DNA of 64,000 nt, taken from positions 124,001 to 188,000 of the forward strand of contig NZ_BJWH01000004.1 of assembly GCF_007990265.1 (NCBI RefSeq). The letters are read 5' to 3'. The position numbers were made by a program, and so were the translations under genes. Under the pieces are notes generated by a model. The model saw only the letters and a program-made list of their open reading frames with translations. It did not search any database and was not told the DNA's origin. The stretch is from Cellulomonas terrae (GTDB lineage: Bacteria > Actinomycetota > Actinomycetes > Actinomycetales > Cellulomonadaceae). Positions 8,725 to 18,078 of this stretch are shown one piece after another; within the stretch, counting starts at the first letter, position 1; every line of letters begins with the position of its first letter.

Positions 8725-9096
8725 GTGAGATCCGTGAGGCAGTGCTCCCGCACGGCCTGTGGCCGTGCGGCCGTGGCCACGCTGACCTATGTGTACGCCG
8801 ACTCGACCGCGGTGCTGGGCCCGTTGGCGCAGCACGCCGAGCCGCACTCGTACGACCTGTGCGTCGAGCACGCGGAGCGCCTCACGGCCCCGCGCGGGTG
8901 GGAGGTCGTCCGGCTCACGCCGGAGTTCTCTCCCGCACCCCCCAGCCGGGACGACCTGCTCGCGCTGGCGGACGCCGTGCGCGAGGCCGGCAGGCGCACC
9001 GAGCCGGAGCCCGCGCCGCTCCCGGAGGCCGTCGGCGCCGTCCTGAACGACGCACCGCGTCGTGGGCACCTGCGGGTGCTGCGGGGCGAGGGCTGA
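8725..9096 (+). CDS. DUF3499 domain-containing protein
   Basis: A 123-residue actinobacterial protein equivalent to Rv3258c. It begins MRSVRQCSRTACGRAAVATL and keeps the conserved YVYADSTAVLGPLA and CVEHAERLT blocks. Cysteines at CSRTAC and CVEH could bind one metal ion. It is followed after one base by a small zinc-ribbon gene and lies upstream of phosphomannomutase, the same order as in mycobacteria, which suggests a conserved but uncharacterised role linked to envelope sugar metabolism. No enzymatic motif is visible. Confidence 0.85.
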   Translation: MRSVRQCSRTACGRAAVATLTYVYADSTAVLGPLAQHAEPHSYDLCVEHAERLTAPRGWEVVRLTPEFSPAPPSRDDLLALADAVREAGRRTEPEPAPLPEAVGAVLNDAPRRGHLRVLRGEG

Positions 9097-9097
9097 C

Positions 9098-9370
9098 GTG
9101 GCCCGCCGCAAGGGCGAGGCCGCCCGCGCCCGTGCCGAGCGCGCGGGCGAGCCGCTGGGCTCCATCAGCCAGCCCTCCGGACCGGGCGTGCCCGGGACCG
9201 CTGCGTGCCTGCGGTGCGGCGAGACCGACCTGACGCGGATCCGGATGGCTCTCGCGGACGGTCGCCAGGTCGTCTTCGTGTCGTGCCCCGCGTGCGAGCA
9301 GCGCAACTGGTTCCCGCTCGACGGCGACGGCGTGCCGCTCGACCGCGAGGACGTCGTCGGCGACGCCTGA
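9098..9370 (+). CDS. Small zinc-ribbon protein
   Basis: A 90-residue protein beginning at GTG 9098, one base after the DUF3499 stop. A basic N-terminus (ARRKGEAARARAERA) leads to a treble-clef-like pair of knuckles, CLRCGE and CPACEQ, about 27 residues apart, enough for one zinc ion. The C-terminus is acidic. I do not recognise a named family. The tight linkage suggests translation together with DUF3499. It could be a nucleic-acid binding accessory protein; that is inference only. Confidence 0.7.
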   Translation: MARRKGEAARARAERAGEPLGSISQPSGPGVPGTAACLRCGETDLTRIRMALADGRQVVFVSCPACEQRNWFPLDGDGVPLDREDVVGDA

Positions 9371-9397
9371 CCTGCCGGGAGGCGTCAGGCACCCCGG

Positions 9398-9403
9398 TAC
9401 GAT
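9398..9403 (+). promoter_or_regulatory. -10 element (TACGAT) of the leaderless phosphomannomutase gene
   Basis: TACGAT ends 6 nt before GTG 9410, so manB may be transcribed on its own as well as from upstream. Confidence 0.5.
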
Positions 9404-9409
9404 GACGAG

Positions 9410-10873
9410 GTGACCTCCCCTGCAGCCGAACGTGTCGACCTGTCCGCCCTCATCAAGGCGTACGACGTCCGGGGCCTCGTCCCCAGCGAGCTCAACCCCT
9501 CCGTCGCCCGGGCCATCGGCGCCGCGTTCGCCGACGTGGTCGTGCTCCCCGAGGCCACGGACCGTCCCCGCGTGGTCATCGCCAACGACATGCGTCCGTC
9601 CGGGCCGGAGCTGGTGGCGGCGTTCGCCGACGGCCTCGCCGCCCGGGGCGTCGACGTCCTGCGGATCGGCCTGGCGTCGACCGACGGCCTGTACTTCGCC
9701 TCCGGCTCGCTGGGAATCCCCGGCGCGATGTTCACGGCGAGCCACAACCCGGCGCAGTACAACGGGATCAAGCTCTGCCGCGCCGGTGCCCGCCCGGTCG
9801 GCCAGGACAGCGGCCTGACCACGGTGCGCGAGCTGGCCGGTGACTACCTCGCCGGCTCCGTGCCCGAGGTCGACGCCGACCAGCGGGGGAGCGTCGAGGA
9901 CGGCGACCTGCTCGCCGAGTACGCGTCGTTCCTGCGGTCCCTGGTGGACCTGTCGGGCATCCGCCCGCTGAAGGTCGTCGTCGACGCGGGCAACGGCATG
10001 GGTGGCTTCACCGCGCCGGCCGTCCTGGGCACCGGTGCCGGGCTGGCCGAGCTGCCGCTGGACGTCGTGCCGCTGTACTTCGAGCTGGACGGCACGTTCC
10101 CCAACCACGAGGCCAACCCGCTCGAGCCCGAGAACCTGAGGGACCTGCAGGCGGCCGTCGTCGAGCACGACGCCGACCTCGGGCTCGCGTTCGACGGGGA
10201 CGCGGACCGCTGCTTCGTCATCGACGAGCACGGCGACCCGGTCAGCCCGTCCGCGATCACGGCCCTCGTGGGGCTGCGGGAGGTCGAGCGCGAGCGCGCC
10301 GCGGGCCGCACGCCGACGGTGATCCACAACCTGATCACGTCGCAGGTGGTCCCGGACCTGCTGACGGCCGCGGGTGCGACCACGGTCCGCACGCGGGTGG
10401 GCCACTCGTTCATCAAGGCCGAGATGGCGCAGAACGACGCCGTCTTCGGGGGAGAGCACAGCGCGCACTACTACTTCCGCGACTTCTTCTTCGCCGACAC
10501 CGGGATGCTCGCCGCGATGCACGTGCTCGCGGCCCTCGGCGGGCAGCCGCACCCGCTGTCCGCGCTGTCGGAGCAGTACCAGCCGTACTCGGCGAGCGGG
10601 GAGATCAACTCCCGCGTCGCCGACGTCGCCGCCGCCCGCGCCCGGGTGGTGGAGGCGTACGTCACGCAGCAGGGCGCCGGGCCGGTGCAGGTCGACGAGC
10701 TGGACGGGCTGACCGTGTCGCACTGGGACGGGCACCCGCAGTGGTGGTTCAACCTGCGGGCCTCCAACACCGAGCCGCTGCTGCGGCTGAACGTCGAGGC
10801 GGCCGACGAGGACATCATGGAGAAGGTCCGCGACGACGTGCTCGCGCTGGTGCGGCAGGACGGGGAGGGCTGA
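9410..10873 (+). CDS. manB: Phosphomannomutase / phosphoglucomutase
   Basis: A 487-residue alpha-D-phosphohexomutase that interconverts mannose-6-P and mannose-1-P (possibly also the glucose pair) to feed GDP-mannose for envelope mannans. The phosphoserine loop FTASHNP has its catalytic serine near residue 111, the magnesium loop AFDGDADRC lies near residues 259-267, the sugar-specificity loop reads FGGEHSAHY and the phosphate-binding loop RASNTEPLLRLN is near the C-terminus. All four domains are present at normal length. The last base of its TGA is the first base of the Trm112 ATG. It is equivalent to Rv3257c in the conserved DUF3499-manB block. Confidence 0.92.
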   Translation: MTSPAAERVDLSALIKAYDVRGLVPSELNPSVARAIGAAFADVVVLPEATDRPRVVIANDMRPSGPELVAAFADGLAARGVDVLRIGLASTDGLYFASGSLGIPGAMFTASHNPAQYNGIKLCRAGARPVGQDSGLTTVRELAGDYLAGSVPEVDADQRGSVEDGDLLAEYASFLRSLVDLSGIRPLKVVVDAGNGMGGFTAPAVLGTGAGLAELPLDVVPLYFELDGTFPNHEANPLEPENLRDLQAAVVEHDADLGLAFDGDADRCFVIDEHGDPVSPSAITALVGLREVERERAAGRTPTVIHNLITSQVVPDLLTAAGATTVRTRVGHSFIKAEMAQNDAVFGGEHSAHYYFRDFFFADTGMLAAMHVLAALGGQPHPLSALSEQYQPYSASGEINSRVADVAAARARVVEAYVTQQGAGPVQVDELDGLTVSHWDGHPQWWFNLRASNTEPLLRLNVEAADEDIMEKVRDDVLALVRQDGEG

Positions 10874-11082
10874 TGGCCGGGTCGACGGGGCGCTCGCTGG
10901 AGCCCTGGGCACGTGAGCTGCTGCGGTGCCCGGTGACGGGGGCGACGCTGGTCGACGGGGTGGGTCCCGACGGCGCGCCGACGCTCGTGTCGACCGACCC
11001 GGACAACCCCCTGGCGTACCCGGTGCGCGACGGGATCCCGGTCCTCCTCGTGGACGAGGGCGTGCCGGTCCCCCGGGGCTGA
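10873..11082 (+). CDS. Trm112 family protein
   Basis: A 69-residue Trm112-type protein. Typical features are LEPWARELLRCPVTGA near the start, the DPDNPLAYPVRDGIPVLL core and a C-terminal acidic segment. In eukaryotes Trm112 is a zinc-binding activator of RNA and protein methyltransferases; bacterial members are short and usually follow manB in actinobacteria, with unclear partners. Only one cysteine (LRCP) remains, so zinc binding is doubtful. Its ATG shares a base with the manB stop (TGATG), which implies translational coupling. Confidence 0.85.
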   Translation: MAGSTGRSLEPWARELLRCPVTGATLVDGVGPDGAPTLVSTDPDNPLAYPVRDGIPVLLVDEGVPVPRG

Positions 11083-11091
11083 CGAACCTGC

Positions 11092-11119
11092 TGTGACACC
11101 GCTCACCCGGGGCTAGCAT
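11092..11119 (+). promoter_or_regulatory. Candidate promoter of ahcY
   Basis: TGTGAC (11092-11097) and TAGCAT (11114-11119) with a 16-bp spacer. Transcription would start near 11126, leaving a leader of about 109 nt before ahcY. Confidence 0.4.
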
Positions 11120-11125
11120 GGCCCG

Positions 11126-11234
11126 GACGGCGTGGGTGATGCCCGCAGACCGAGAGGGGTCGCGCCGGCGCGAACGACCAGGGCGAGAGCCCTGGTGCGT
11201 CGCGCCCGCAACCGATCGCACCCCCAGGAGTGAG
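11126..11234 (+). promoter_or_regulatory. Structured 5' leader of ahcY, candidate cis-regulatory RNA
   Basis: The leader can form a long hairpin at 11167-11206: a 7-bp stem, a 3 by 3 internal loop, an 8-bp perfect stem and a GAGA tetraloop. The strand GTCGCGCC occurs twice (11159-11166 and 11199-11206); both copies can pair with GGCGCGA (11167-11173), so two mutually exclusive folds exist. A GGGGT run (11156-11160) is complementary to the ACCCC just before the AGGAG ribosome site, a possible occlusion element. It does not show the conserved core of the known SAH riboswitch, nor of SAM-I or SAM-IV. A ligand is not established. Confidence 0.4.
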
Positions 11235-12713
11235 ATGTCGTTCGATGAGCTCCCCGGCCGCTACAAGGTCCGGGACCTGACCCTCGCCGAGGCCGGTCGG
11301 CACCAGATCCGCCTCGCCGAGCACGAGATGCCCGGACTCATGGCGCTCCGGGAAGAGTTCGGGCCGACGCAGCCCCTCGCCGGCGCCCGCGTCGCGGGGT
11401 CCCTGCACATGACGGTGCAGACGGCGGTGCTGATCGAGACGCTCGTCGCGCTCGGCGCCGAGGTCCGCTGGGCCTCGTGCAACATCTTCTCGACGCAGGA
11501 CGAGGCGGCCGCGGCCGTCGTCGTCGGCCCGCACGGCACGGTCGACGAGCCCGCCGGCGTGCCGGTGTTCGCCTGGAAGGGCGAGTCGCTCGACGAGTAC
11601 TGGGACTGCACCGAGCAGATCCTGGTGTGGCCCGGCGGCACCGGCCCGAACATGATCCTCGACGACGGCGGCGACGCGACGCTGCTCGTGCACCAGGGCG
11701 TCGAGTACGAGGCCGCGGGTGCGGTGCCGTCCGACCCGCTGCCGGGCGAGGAGGGCTACTCCGAGGAGCACCTCGTCATCCTCGGCACGCTGCGCCGGTC
11801 GCTCGCGGCCGACCCGCAGCGGTGGACGACGATCGCGGCGGACATCAAGGGCGTCACCGAGGAGACGACCACGGGCGTGCACCGGCTCTACCAGCTGGCG
11901 GAGGCGGGCCGCCTGCTGTTCCCGGCCATCAACGTCAACGACTCCGTGACCAAGTCGAAGTTCGACAACAAGTACGGCATCCGGCACTCGCTGCCCGACG
12001 GCATCAACCGCGCCACCGACGTCCTCATGGGCGGCAAGGTCGCGTTCGTCGCGGGCTACGGGGACGTCGGCAAGGGCGCGGCGGAGGCGTTCCGGGGTCA
12101 GGGCGCGCGGGTGATCGTGTCCGAGGTCGACCCCATCTGCGCGCTCCAGGCGGCGATGGACGGCTACCAGGTGGCGCGGCTGGACGACGTGATCGACCAG
12201 GCCGACTTCGTCATCACGACCACCGGCAACAAGGGCGTCGTGTCCGCGGCGCAGATGGCCCGGATGAAGAACAAGGCCATCGTCGGCAACATCGGGCACT
12301 TCGACAACGAGATCGACATGGCCGGACTCGCGGCCGTCCCGGGGATCGTCCGCACCGAGATCAAGCCGCAGGTGCACGAGTGGACGTTCCCGGCCGACGA
12401 GGTCGGTCCGGAGCGGTCCGTCATCGTGCTCTCGGAGGGTCGCCTGCTCAACCTCGGCAACGCCACCGGGCACCCGTCGTTCGTCATGAGCAACTCGTTC
12501 TCCAACCAGGTCATCGGCCAGATCGAGCTGTTCACCAAGCCGGACGACTACGCCCGCGAGGTCTACCGGCTGCCGAAGGTCCTCGACGAGAAGGTGGCGC
12601 GGCTGCACCTCGACGCGCTCGGCGTGCGGCTGACCGAGCTGACGAAGTCGCAGGCCGAGTACCTGGGCATCGACGTCGCGGGACCGTACAAGCCGGAGCA
12701 CTACCGCTACTGA
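11235..12713 (+). CDS. ahcY: Adenosylhomocysteinase (S-adenosylhomocysteine hydrolase)
   Basis: A 492-residue NAD-dependent enzyme that splits S-adenosylhomocysteine into adenosine and homocysteine, relieving inhibition of methyltransferases and feeding methionine recycling. Visible are the substrate-domain stretches [12 protein letters not shown] and [12 protein letters not shown], the catalytic region with [14 protein letters not shown] (the Lys-Asp pair), the Rossmann loop GYGDVGKG near residue 275 and the C-terminal KPEHYRY tail that reaches into the partner subunit. ATG 11235 has AGGAG 4 nt upstream. An alternative in-frame start upstream would run through the structured leader and is rejected. 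It ends 6 nt before the convergent RDD stop, with a small palindrome spanning both stops. Confidence 0.96.
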   Translation: MSFDELPGRYKVRDLTLAEAGRHQIRLAEHEMPGLMALREEFGPTQPLAGARVAGSLHMTVQTAVLIETLVALGAEVRWASCNIFSTQDEAAAAVVVGPHGTVDEPAGVPVFAWKGESLDEYWDCTEQILVWPGGTGPNMILDDGGDATLLVHQGVEYEAAGAVPSDPLPGEEGYSEEHLVILGTLRRSLAADPQRWTTIAADIKGVTEETTTGVHRLYQLAEAGRLLFPAINVNDSVTKSKFDNKYGIRHSLPDGINRATDVLMGGKVAFVAGYGDVGKGAAEAFRGQGARVIVSEVDPICALQAAMDGYQVARLDDVIDQADFVITTTGNKGVVSAAQMARMKNKAIVGNIGHFDNEIDMAGLAAVPGIVRTEIKPQVHEWTFPADEVGPERSVIVLSEGRLLNLGNATGHPSFVMSNSFSNQVIGQIELFTKPDDYAREVYRLPKVLDEKVARLHLDALGVRLTELTKSQAEYLGIDVAGPYKPEHYRY

Positions 12714-12719
12714 GACCGC

Positions 12720-13535
12720 TCAGTTGACGGGGTCCGGGACGCCGTGGGGGAGTCGGTGCAGCTGCGACGACTCCGCGGCGTCCCGCTGCCCGGCACGCAG
12801 CCGTGCCGCGAGCTCGCGCTCCCGCCGCTCGGCGAGGACGGCTGCCAGGAACTCCTCGGGGTGGGTGCCCGGCGGAGGCAGCGGGTGGACGTAACGCTGC
12901 ACCTCGGTGGTGAGCTGGGAGCCCAGCTGGACGCGTGACGCCGGGTGCAGCGTCACCGCACGGCCGAGGAACTGCCGGACCGACAGCGCGAGGCCGTCCG
13001 GCAGACGGGCCAGGTCCGCCGTGTGCGCCCAGCCCGCGAGGTGCCGGGGCATGACGACCGCCGCGCGCACCTTGGCGGCGCCGCGCACCCGGACGGCATA
13101 GGTGCCCGCGAGGATGTCGCCCACGCGCTTGCCCTGCGGGTGGACGATCGAGCAGATCAGGGCGACGGTGCCGAGGGTGAGCCAGAGCTCGACCACGCCG
13201 ACGAGGGCCCGCACCAGGGCCTGCCGGAAGACGAGAGGGCCTCCGTCGTCGCGCACGATGCGGATGCCCGTCGCCAGCTTGCCGAGCGACCGACCGCGGG
13301 TCAGCGTGTCCACGGTGGTGGGCAGCACCACCATGATCGTCGCGAGCAGGACGATGACGAGGATCCGGCCGAGCTCCTCGGAGACGTCGGGACCGAGACC
13401 GTTGACGGCCACGAGCACGACGATCAGGCCGATCGCGAGGACGCCCAGGTCGAGCAGCGCCGCGAGCAGACGTGTCGCCGCCGACGTGGGGCGTGCGTCG
13501 AGCAGGACGCCTTCGCCTGTGAGGATGCCGTCCAT
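12720..13535 (-). CDS. RDD family membrane protein
   Basis: A 271-residue protein with an RDD domain: the characteristic arginine and aspartates in RLLAALLDLG and TLTRGRSLGKLATGIRIVRDDGG, spanning three to four membrane helices in the first 150 residues. The C-terminal 110 residues are soluble, charged and rich in arginine and leucine. RDD proteins are proposed ion or small-molecule transporters, but function is unproven. ATG 13535 is used because TAACCT lies 7 nt upstream and the RDD domain begins soon after it. It is divergent from the SpoIIM gene with a 50-bp gap, a pairing common in actinobacteria. Confidence 0.85.
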   Translation of the reverse strand: MDGILTGEGVLLDARPTSAATRLLAALLDLGVLAIGLIVVLVAVNGLGPDVSEELGRILVIVLLATIMVVLPTTVDTLTRGRSLGKLATGIRIVRDDGGPLVFRQALVRALVGVVELWLTLGTVALICSIVHPQGKRVGDILAGTYAVRVRGAAKVRAAVVMPRHLAGWAHTADLARLPDGLALSVRQFLGRAVTLHPASRVQLGSQLTTEVQRYVHPLPPPGTHPEEFLAAVLAERRERELAARLRAGQRDAAESSQLHRLPHGVPDPVN

Positions 13536-13542
13536 GGGGGGC

Positions 13543-13548
13543 AGGTTA
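13543..13548 (-). promoter_or_regulatory. -10 element (TAACCT) of the RDD gene
   Basis: TAACCT ends 7 nt before ATG 13535, the leaderless arrangement. Confidence 0.5.
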
Positions 13549-13585
13549 ACCGGTGGCGGGCGCCGAGGATGGCAGGCTGTGCGCC

Positions 13586-14575
13586 ATGGACCTGGACGCC
13601 TTCGAACGTGCACGCGCCGGCGACTGGGCGCGGCTCGAGGAGCTCGTGCGGCTGCGCCGGCGCACGGGTGCGGAGGCCGACGAGCTGGTGCGTCTCTACC
13701 AGGGTGTCGCCACCGACCTGTCGAGCGTGCGCTCCGCCGCCCCCGACCCCGAGATGGTGACCCGCCTGTCGATGCTCGTCGGACGCGCCCGGGCCGCCAT
13801 CGCGGGCACGCACGAGCCGAGCTGGCGCGACGTCACCGCCTTCGTCATGGTGGCCCTGCCCGCGGCCCTCTACCGGATCCGGTGGTGGACGGTCGCGGTC
13901 ATGGTGGCCTTCCTCCTGCTCGCCGTCACCGCGGGCATCTGGGTGGCGACGCAGCCGGACGCGCTCGCGGCGATGGGCACCCCGAGCCAGCAGCAGGAGT
14001 ACGTCGAGAGCTCGTTCGCGGAGTACTACACGCCCGGTGCGGGCTTCGCGGCGATGGTCTGGACCAACAACGCGTGGCTGACCGCCGTCTGCATCGCCAC
14101 CGGCATCACCGGGATCGGCCCGGTCTACTTCCAGGCCACGAACGCGATCAACGTCGGCGCGACCGGCGGGATGATGGCCTACCACGGTCACCTGGACGTC
14201 TTCCTCCAGCTCATCGCCCCGCACGGTCTGCTCGAGCTGACCGCGGTGTTCGTCGCCGGCGCGGCGGGCCTCCGGATCTTCTGGACCTGGATCGACCCGG
14301 GGCCCCGGACCCGCGGCCGCGCACTGGCCGAGGAGGCCCGCGCCCTGTTCACGGTCGCGCTCGGGCTGGTCGGTGTGCTCGCGGTCTCGGGCCTGATCGA
14401 GGGCTTCGTCACCGGCTCGGGCCTGCCGTGGGCGGTCAAGGTGAGCATCGGGGCGGTCGCGCTGGCGGGCTTCTGGGCGTACACGCTGGTGCTCGGGCGT
14501 CGGGCCGTCCGCGCGGGGCACACCGGTGACCTCGAGGCGGACCGCGCCGGCTACGTCCTGGCCACCGCCGGCTGA
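13586..14575 (+). CDS. Stage II sporulation protein M (SpoIIM) domain membrane protein
   Basis: A 329-residue SpoIIM-family protein. A charged cytoplasmic N-terminal helix bundle (DLDAFERARAGDWARLEELV) precedes five or six membrane helices; conserved marks are the NNAWLTAVCIATGITGIGP turn and the NVGATGGMMAYH/HGLLELTAVF segment that resembles the polytopic core of SpoIIM. Most actinobacteria that carry it do not sporulate, so the name is structural only. In Bacillus SpoIIM works with SpoIID and SpoIIP to remodel septal peptidoglycan. Here it sits opposite RDD and next to the MoxR/DUF58 operon. ATG 13586 is chosen; its stop abuts the convergent winged-helix gene. Confidence 0.85.
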   Translation: MDLDAFERARAGDWARLEELVRLRRRTGAEADELVRLYQGVATDLSSVRSAAPDPEMVTRLSMLVGRARAAIAGTHEPSWRDVTAFVMVALPAALYRIRWWTVAVMVAFLLLAVTAGIWVATQPDALAAMGTPSQQQEYVESSFAEYYTPGAGFAAMVWTNNAWLTAVCIATGITGIGPVYFQATNAINVGATGGMMAYHGHLDVFLQLIAPHGLLELTAVFVAGAAGLRIFWTWIDPGPRTRGRALAEEARALFTVALGLVGVLAVSGLIEGFVTGSGLPWAVKVSIGAVALAGFWAYTLVLGRRAVRAGHTGDLEADRAGYVLATAG

Positions 14576-15742
14576 TCAGACCTCGGGGTCGACCACGACG
14601 ACCCGGCGCGCGTCGGCGCCCGGTGCCATGAGCTCGGCCAGGTCCTGCGCCTCGGCACGGAGCTCGTCGTGCTGGTCGGCGGTCGGCCGCGCGAACGGGC
14701 GCACCGTGAGCGTGACGGTGCCGCGGAGCCTCGGGTCCCGCGGGACGTCCCAGGTGCCCGCCACGCGGCCGTCCAGCAGGAACGTGGCCGGCACGACGCC
14801 GTTCGGGCTGGCCAGGTACGGCCGGTGGGCGGGCGAGACGATCCGGGTGCGGTCGGCGTGCCCGAGGAGCACGTTGTCGTAGTCCGCCAGGAAGCGCACC
14901 GGCGCCGGTGTTCCCGGGTCGGGCAGCACCCCTCCTGGCAGGTCGAGGACCTCGCGCTCGCGCACGCCACCCGGGGACGGGTCGGCGCGGTACCGGACCA
15001 GGTCGAGCCGGTCCACCACCGCCCTCATCCCCGTGAGCCCGGACCAGCTCTGCAGGTCGGCGACCGACGCCGGACCGAACGCCGCGAGGTAGCGACGCAC
15101 GAACCGCTCCTGCTCGGTGGCGAGCACCTCGGGGTCGGCCAGGTCGGGCGTCGCAGCCGTGAGCTCCGGCCCGAACCAGGACCAGGCGGTGGTCCACGTC
15201 GTCGCACCCGAGCGTCCCCACACGCCGCGCGGTGGCACCTGGACCAGGGGGAGCGTCCCGCGGGCGGCGTAGGCGAGCGTGCTCGGGGCGACGTCCGGCC
15301 ACCGCTGCGCGAGCAGACGTCCGAGCTCGGTGGTGACGCGCGGCTCCTCCTCGACGAGCGCGCGGGCGGCGGCGGTGACCTCGCCGACGTCGAGCGTGCG
15401 CAGCGCCGCGCTGTGCTGCGCGTTGACCAGCAGGTCCTTGGCGTGGAGCGGGGCGACGAGGCCGGGCAGCAGCAGGGCGTCGGCCGGGGTGACGAGGTGG
15501 ATGGTGCTGCGCATCACCGCGATCCGGGTGACGCGGCGGTCCCAGAAGGCGTCGCCGAGCTCCTCGGGTCGGAACCCCGCGACGCGGCTCCACAGCCCGA
15601 CGTAGGGCGACCACGCGTTCTGCGCCTGGAGTCCCACCAGGTGCTCGACCATCTCGGTCGCGGGACAGGACCGGCGCGCGAGCAGGTGCTGGCGCGCGAG
15701 CAGCGCGCGGTTCAGGTGCGTGCGGGTGAGCAGGTCGGGCAC
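14576..15742 (-). CDS. AlkZ-type winged-helix protein (HTH_42; possible DNA glycosylase, QxQ motif)
   Basis: A 388-residue member of the PF06224 winged-helix family. The motif LVGLQAQ places glutamines at residues 39 and 41, the Q-x-Q pair that is catalytic in Streptomyces AlkZ, a glycosylase that unhooks interstrand crosslinks. Further signatures are RIAVMRSTIHLV, ADLQSWSGLTGMRAVV and LADYDNVLLGHADR. Many actinobacterial members of this family have unknown substrates, so repair activity is inferred from the motif. GTG 15742 has TAGGTT 6 nt upstream. No biosynthetic gene cluster lies nearby that would call for self-resistance. Confidence 0.8.
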   Translation of the reverse strand: MPDLLTRTHLNRALLARQHLLARRSCPATEMVEHLVGLQAQNAWSPYVGLWSRVAGFRPEELGDAFWDRRVTRIAVMRSTIHLVTPADALLLPGLVAPLHAKDLLVNAQHSAALRTLDVGEVTAAARALVEEEPRVTTELGRLLAQRWPDVAPSTLAYAARGTLPLVQVPPRGVWGRSGATTWTTAWSWFGPELTAATPDLADPEVLATEQERFVRRYLAAFGPASVADLQSWSGLTGMRAVVDRLDLVRYRADPSPGGVREREVLDLPGGVLPDPGTPAPVRFLADYDNVLLGHADRTRIVSPAHRPYLASPNGVVPATFLLDGRVAGTWDVPRDPRLRGTVTLTVRPFARPTADQHDELRAEAQDLAELMAPGADARRVVVVDPEV

Positions 15743-15748
15743 CCTCGG

Positions 15749-15754
15749 AACCTA
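15749..15754 (-). promoter_or_regulatory. -10 element (TAGGTT) of the AlkZ-type gene
   Basis: TAGGTT ends 6 nt before GTG 15742. Confidence 0.5.
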
Positions 15755-15773
15755 TCGGGGGTCGCCGACACCG

Positions 15774-17066
15774 TCAGAGTCGCCCGGCCGCCTTCAGGGA
15801 GATGTACGTGTCCGCGAGCCGGGGAGCCAGGTGGTCCGGCAGGGCGTCGACCACCTCGGCGCCGCGCTGGCGCAGGCGCACCGCGACCGCCGCGCGCTCG
15901 AGCCCCACGCGCTCGGCGGCAGCAGCGTCGAACACCGCCGCGGCTCCGGTGCGAGCCGTCCGCAAGGCGTCGACCTCGGGGTCGGACACCGACGCGAGCA
16001 CCACCTGGTGCCGCTCGGTGAGCTGTCCGACGACCCCGAGGAGCCCCTGTTCCACCGCCGCCGGGTCGAGTGCGGTGAGCAGCACGACGAGAGCCCGCTG
16101 GCTCAGCCGCTGACGCACCTGGGCCACGACCCCGGGCCAGTCCGTCTCGACGAGCTCGGGCTCGACCAGGGCGAGCGTGTCGGCGAACGACGCCATCACC
16201 CCGGCACCGGTCGCGCTGGCCACGCGCCCACGGACCCGGCGGTCGAAGACGAGCAGCTCGACCCGGTCGCCGGCCTTCGTGGCGAGCGCGGCCAGCAGCA
16301 GCGCGGCCTCGATCGACGCGTCGATCCGGGGCGCGTCCAGCACCCGCACGGCGGACGTCCGGCCGCTGTCGAGCACGATGAGCACCCGGCGGTCGCGCTC
16401 CGGGCGCCACGTGCGCACGACGACGTCGGACCGCCGGGCCGTCGCGCGCCAGTCGATCGCACGGACGTCGTCGCCGATGACGTACTCCCGCAGCGAGTCG
16501 AACTCGGTCCCGGGGCCGCGGACCTGCACCGACGCCCTCCCGTCCAGCTCACGCAGCCGGGCGAGCCGGCTGGGCAGGTGCCGGCGCGAGGCGAACTCGG
16601 GCAGCACGCGCAGCCGTCCGGGGGTGTCGATCGACGCCTGGCGACCCGCGACGCCGAGCGGCCCGAGCGTCCGGAGGGTGACGCGGTCCGCGTGCGCGTC
16701 CCCCCGACGGGTCGGCTCCAGGACCGTCCGGACCCGGGCACCGTCGCGCGGTCGCACGTCCACGCGGTGCCGGTCGCTCTGCGCGCCCGTCGACGGCGGC
16801 CACGCGTCACGCACCAGGGCCCGGAGCCGGCGGGCGCCCAGGTTGGTCAGGGTGAGCGTGGACGTCGCAGGCTCGGTGAGGCGGACCGACGACGGCACCT
16901 CCCGTCGGATCGCGACCTGCCGGGGGGACGCGGCGAGCGCCACGTCGACGACGCACACGAGCACGACGAGCAGCGTCCACAGCATCACGGTGCCGGTGGC
17001 GGGCACGACGAGCACCACCGGCAGGCCGAGCGCGGCGAGGACGACCGCGCGCCAGGTGAGGGCCAT
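15774..17066 (-). CDS. DUF58 domain-containing protein
   Basis: A 430-residue protein with two N-terminal membrane helices (about residues 5-45) followed by a beta-rich region and a DUF58/vWA-like domain in the C-terminal half. The DUF58 hallmark is the FDSLREYVIGDDVRAIDWRA block, with VLIVLDSGRT as a degenerate metal-site strand. DUF58 proteins are the usual partners of MoxR ATPases, which presumably remodel or load them. It is the last gene of a five-gene operon, starting at ATG 17066 one base after the MoxR stop. The clients in this organism are unknown. Confidence 0.88.
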   Translation of the reverse strand: MALTWRAVVLAALGLPVVLVVPATGTVMLWTLLVVLVCVVDVALAASPRQVAIRREVPSSVRLTEPATSTLTLTNLGARRLRALVRDAWPPSTGAQSDRHRVDVRPRDGARVRTVLEPTRRGDAHADRVTLRTLGPLGVAGRQASIDTPGRLRVLPEFASRRHLPSRLARLRELDGRASVQVRGPGTEFDSLREYVIGDDVRAIDWRATARRSDVVVRTWRPERDRRVLIVLDSGRTSAVRVLDAPRIDASIEAALLLAALATKAGDRVELLVFDRRVRGRVASATGAGVMASFADTLALVEPELVETDWPGVVAQVRQRLSQRALVVLLTALDPAAVEQGLLGVVGQLTERHQVVLASVSDPEVDALRTARTGAAAVFDAAAAERVGLERAAVAVRLRQRGAEVVDALPDHLAPRLADTYISLKAAGRL

Positions 17067-17067
17067 G

Positions 17068-18074
<1,007 letters not shown>

Positions 18075-18078
<4 letters not shown>

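Noticed and set aside
11126..11234. Assignment of the ahcY leader as the known SAH riboswitch, SAM-I or SAM-IV
   Set aside because: The conserved cores of those classes (for example GAGGAGCGCUGC of the SAH element) are not present, so I keep it as an unassigned structured leader.
12709..12724. Palindrome ACTGAG-ACCG-CTCAGT as a terminator between ahcY and RDD
   Set aside because: Only six pairs, moderate stability and it spans both stop codons; not enough to call a terminator.
13586..14575. Evidence for endospore formation
   Set aside because: SpoIIM-domain proteins are widespread in non-sporulating actinobacteria and no other sporulation genes occur here.
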